Shown: positions 63,301 to 64,000 of the stretch, one piece after another
How the letters are laid out: each line of letters starts with the position of its first letter
Numbering within the stretch: the stretch's first letter is position 1
The notes under the pieces: model-generated
Seen by the model: the letters and a program-made list of their open reading frames with translations, nothing else
The model's database searches: none
What the model was told of the DNA's origin: nothing
Program-made: the position numbers and the translations under genes
Source: Lysobacter arvi
Lineage (GTDB): Bacteria; Pseudomonadota; Gammaproteobacteria; Xanthomonadales; Xanthomonadaceae
Length of the DNA: 64,000 nt
Assembly: GCA_031216755.1 (NCBI GenBank)
Contig: JARUHG010000001.1
Span: 1,302,001 to 1,366,000 of the forward strand
Reading direction: 5' to 3'

Positions 63301-64000
63301 CGCGGCGACGAACTCGCCGATGCTGTGGCCGATCATCGCCGCCGGTTCGACGCCGCGGCTCATCCACCACTTCGCCAACGCGTATTCGATGGCGAACGTC
63401 GCCGGCTGCATGATCCAGGTCGGCAACAGCGCTTCTGCGTCGTCGGCGAAGAGGCGCTCGCGCAGATCGAAGCCCAGTTCGTCGCGCAGCCCTTCCGCGC
63501 ATTCGTCCAGCGCATCCCGGAAGACCGGTTCGCTCGCGTGAAGGCTGCGGCCCATGCCCGGATACGTCGCGCCCTGTCCGGGGAACATGAAGACGAGGCC
63601 GGCCGCGCGCGCCGGACGGCTGCGCGCGGCCTCGGCGAGCGTGTCCGGCGCACGCAGCGTTTCGATGGCGGACGCCACGTCGTCGGCGGCGATGGCGATG
63701 CGGTGCGCGAACGCCTTGCGGCCTGCCGCGAGCGTCCATGCGACGTCGGCGAGGTTGGCGTCGCGATGCGCGTCCAGGTGATCGGCCAACCGGGCCGTGG
63801 CCGCGCCGAGCGCGGACGGCGTGCGCGCGGACAGCACCAGCAGCTGCGGGCCGTCGGCCTCGTCCGACGCGCGCAACGCGGGTGCTTCCTCCAGCACGGC
63901 GTGCGCGTTGGTACCGCCCAGGCCGAAGGAACTCACGCCAGCGCGACGCGGCGCGTCCGTTTCGCGTTCCCACGCGGTCATGCGCGCATTCACCACGAAC
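60298..64000 (-). CDS. Hybrid PKS with class III aminotransferase (KS-AT-ACP-AMT), N-terminus beyond window
   Basis: About 1234 residues are visible; the gene runs off the right edge. The order is the end of a ketosynthase (SSFGLGGTNAHAVLEE), an acyltransferase (FPGQGATYPG, GHSIGE with Ser about 225, HAFH about 321-324, a malonyl-type signature), an acyl carrier (LGLDSLM, Ser about 570), an Ala/Pro-rich linker (about 615-710), and a PLP aminotransferase (LCNTGSEAV, FTGSYHG, LLIFDEVVTGFR, TYGKVVGGGFPIG with Lys about 1017). Such AMT-PKS modules turn a beta-ketoacyl chain into a beta-amino acyl chain, as in mycosubtilin/iturin synthetases. No KR is seen. It is translationally coupled to the NRPS. 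Confidence 0.93.
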   Translation of the reverse strand, partial: FVVNARMTAWERETDAPRRAGVSSFGLGGTNAHAVLEEAPALRASDEADGPQLLVLSARTPSALGAATARLADHLDAHRDANLADVAWTLAAGRKAFAHRIAIAADDVASAIETLRAPDTLAEAARSRPARAAGLVFMFPGQGATYPGMGRSLHASEPVFRDALDECAEGLRDELGFDLRERLFADDAEALLPTWIMQPATFAIEYALAKWWMSRGVEPAAMIGHSIGEFVAATLAGVFDLRDALHLIARRGALMQAQPAGSMLSIRLPADAARDRLPPTLSLAAENSPLACVVAGESDPVAAFQAQLEGEGIACRALRTSHAFHSAMMEPVLAPFREVVAGVRLNAPARPIVSTVTGAWLRAEEATSPDYWARHLREPVRFSSALQSLLEGEDASRVLLEVGPRGTLNALARQQPLVQKQRIATVASLADRPDTERRDLLGAAGKLWSQGAPIDPAGFDTRAIRHRLRLPTYPFERQRYWVEAVAASPGNVVPHPAVAAAARTNTVLEPVMPSSSPVTAMPVAANAPAAPAPGRRERLVGQLRGLFENVAGFDMSDADADTNFIELGLDSLMLTQVAVQLQKTFEVPVNFRQLMGDCSSLDRLAGMLDATLPAEAAPAPAVAGAVAPVAAAPAALAPVAVPALDGGNDFTRQVIAQQMQLMAQQLALLSGGVAAPVAAPVAPSAVAPAVAAPAPQAALPAAPKAADAEEDTGAVQQKYDVKKAFGAIARIENQVDTELSPQQKAKLDAFMDRYVARTRKSKEYTQAHRAQLADPRVVNGFRPLTKEIVYQIVVERSKGSRVFDIDGNEYVDALNGFGMSLFGWQPDFVLDAVREQLDKGYEIGPQHPVAGEVAQLVCELTGHDRAALCNTGSEAVLGALRIARTITARSTVVLFTGSYHGIVDEVIVRGTKSLRAVPAAPGILRNTAENVLVLDYGTPEAMEIIRSRIHEIAAVLVEPVQSRRLDFRPVEFLKELRQLTQDNGALLIFDEVVTGFRSNPGGVQAIFGIQADIATYGKVVGGGFPIGVIAGKREYMDALDGGHWQYGDDSVPTVGVTYFAGTFVRHPLALVAAKAVLQHFKADGGELQKRLNAKAEALAADINAYCADVGAPVSVKQYASVWKTHWHEAHPLQDLLFASMRLRGIHILDNFPCFITTAHSDEDIARIATAFKEAVAELQDMELLPRSKATPKTVMDASKPVVPGARLGREPDGTPAWFVPNPAQPGKYMKVSA

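Overview
The window is GC-rich, densely coded DNA from a gammaproteobacterium. Gene order points to the Xanthomonadaceae, most likely Lysobacter or a close relative. The evidence is the pcnB-folK-panB-panC-panD-pgi string, the nnrE/D-tsaE-amidase-mutL block divergent from queG, the dapA-bamC pair next to gcvR-bcp, a large TonB-dependent receptor, and family-typical intergenic hairpin repeats. This assignment is inferred from content, not from a database match.

Layout. Bases 1-33,500 are chromosomal housekeeping: a partial M48 protease, an RDD protein, dcd and mrp; a TonB receptor; metG; an RnfB-like ferredoxin; TraB/GumN and DUF1684 proteins with mutL; amidase, tsaE and nnrE/D facing queG; pgi and the pantothenate/folate genes with pcnB; one tRNA-Glu(CTC); fdxA; bamC-dapA facing gcvR-bcp-phoH; thiD; and a sulfatase-fold membrane protein.

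Bases 33,600-50,050 form an exopolysaccharide (EPS) locus. galE reads left. A rightward, tightly overlapping operon then encodes a Wza-type export lipoprotein, a Wzz/Wzc-type chain-length protein, a CpsD-like ATPase without its Walker A lysine, an outer-membrane beta-barrel, several glycosyltransferases, an O-antigen-ligase/polymerase-type protein and two polysaccharide deacetylases. A YdcF protein and a secreted beta-helix protein with a sorting-signal-like C-terminus follow. The set resembles exosortase A (XrtA)-type EPS loci, but no exosortase is present in the window.

Bases 50,050-50,970 are non-coding and packed with hairpin repeats, including a 170-bp direct duplication.

Bases 50,972 to the right edge form a leftward operon of five genes, each overlapping the next by 4 bp: a PKS (KS-AT-ACP-aminotransferase, cut by the window edge), an NRPS with the unusual order C-A-T-C-T-TE-T (A domain reads as glycine), two small alpha/beta-hydrolase proteins, and a Wzx/MATE-like flippase. 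This operon converges on the EPS locus. My reading is that it makes a beta-aminoacyl-glycyl product that is exported by, or attached to, the envelope polysaccharide system. This is the most interesting part of the window and the least certain in function.
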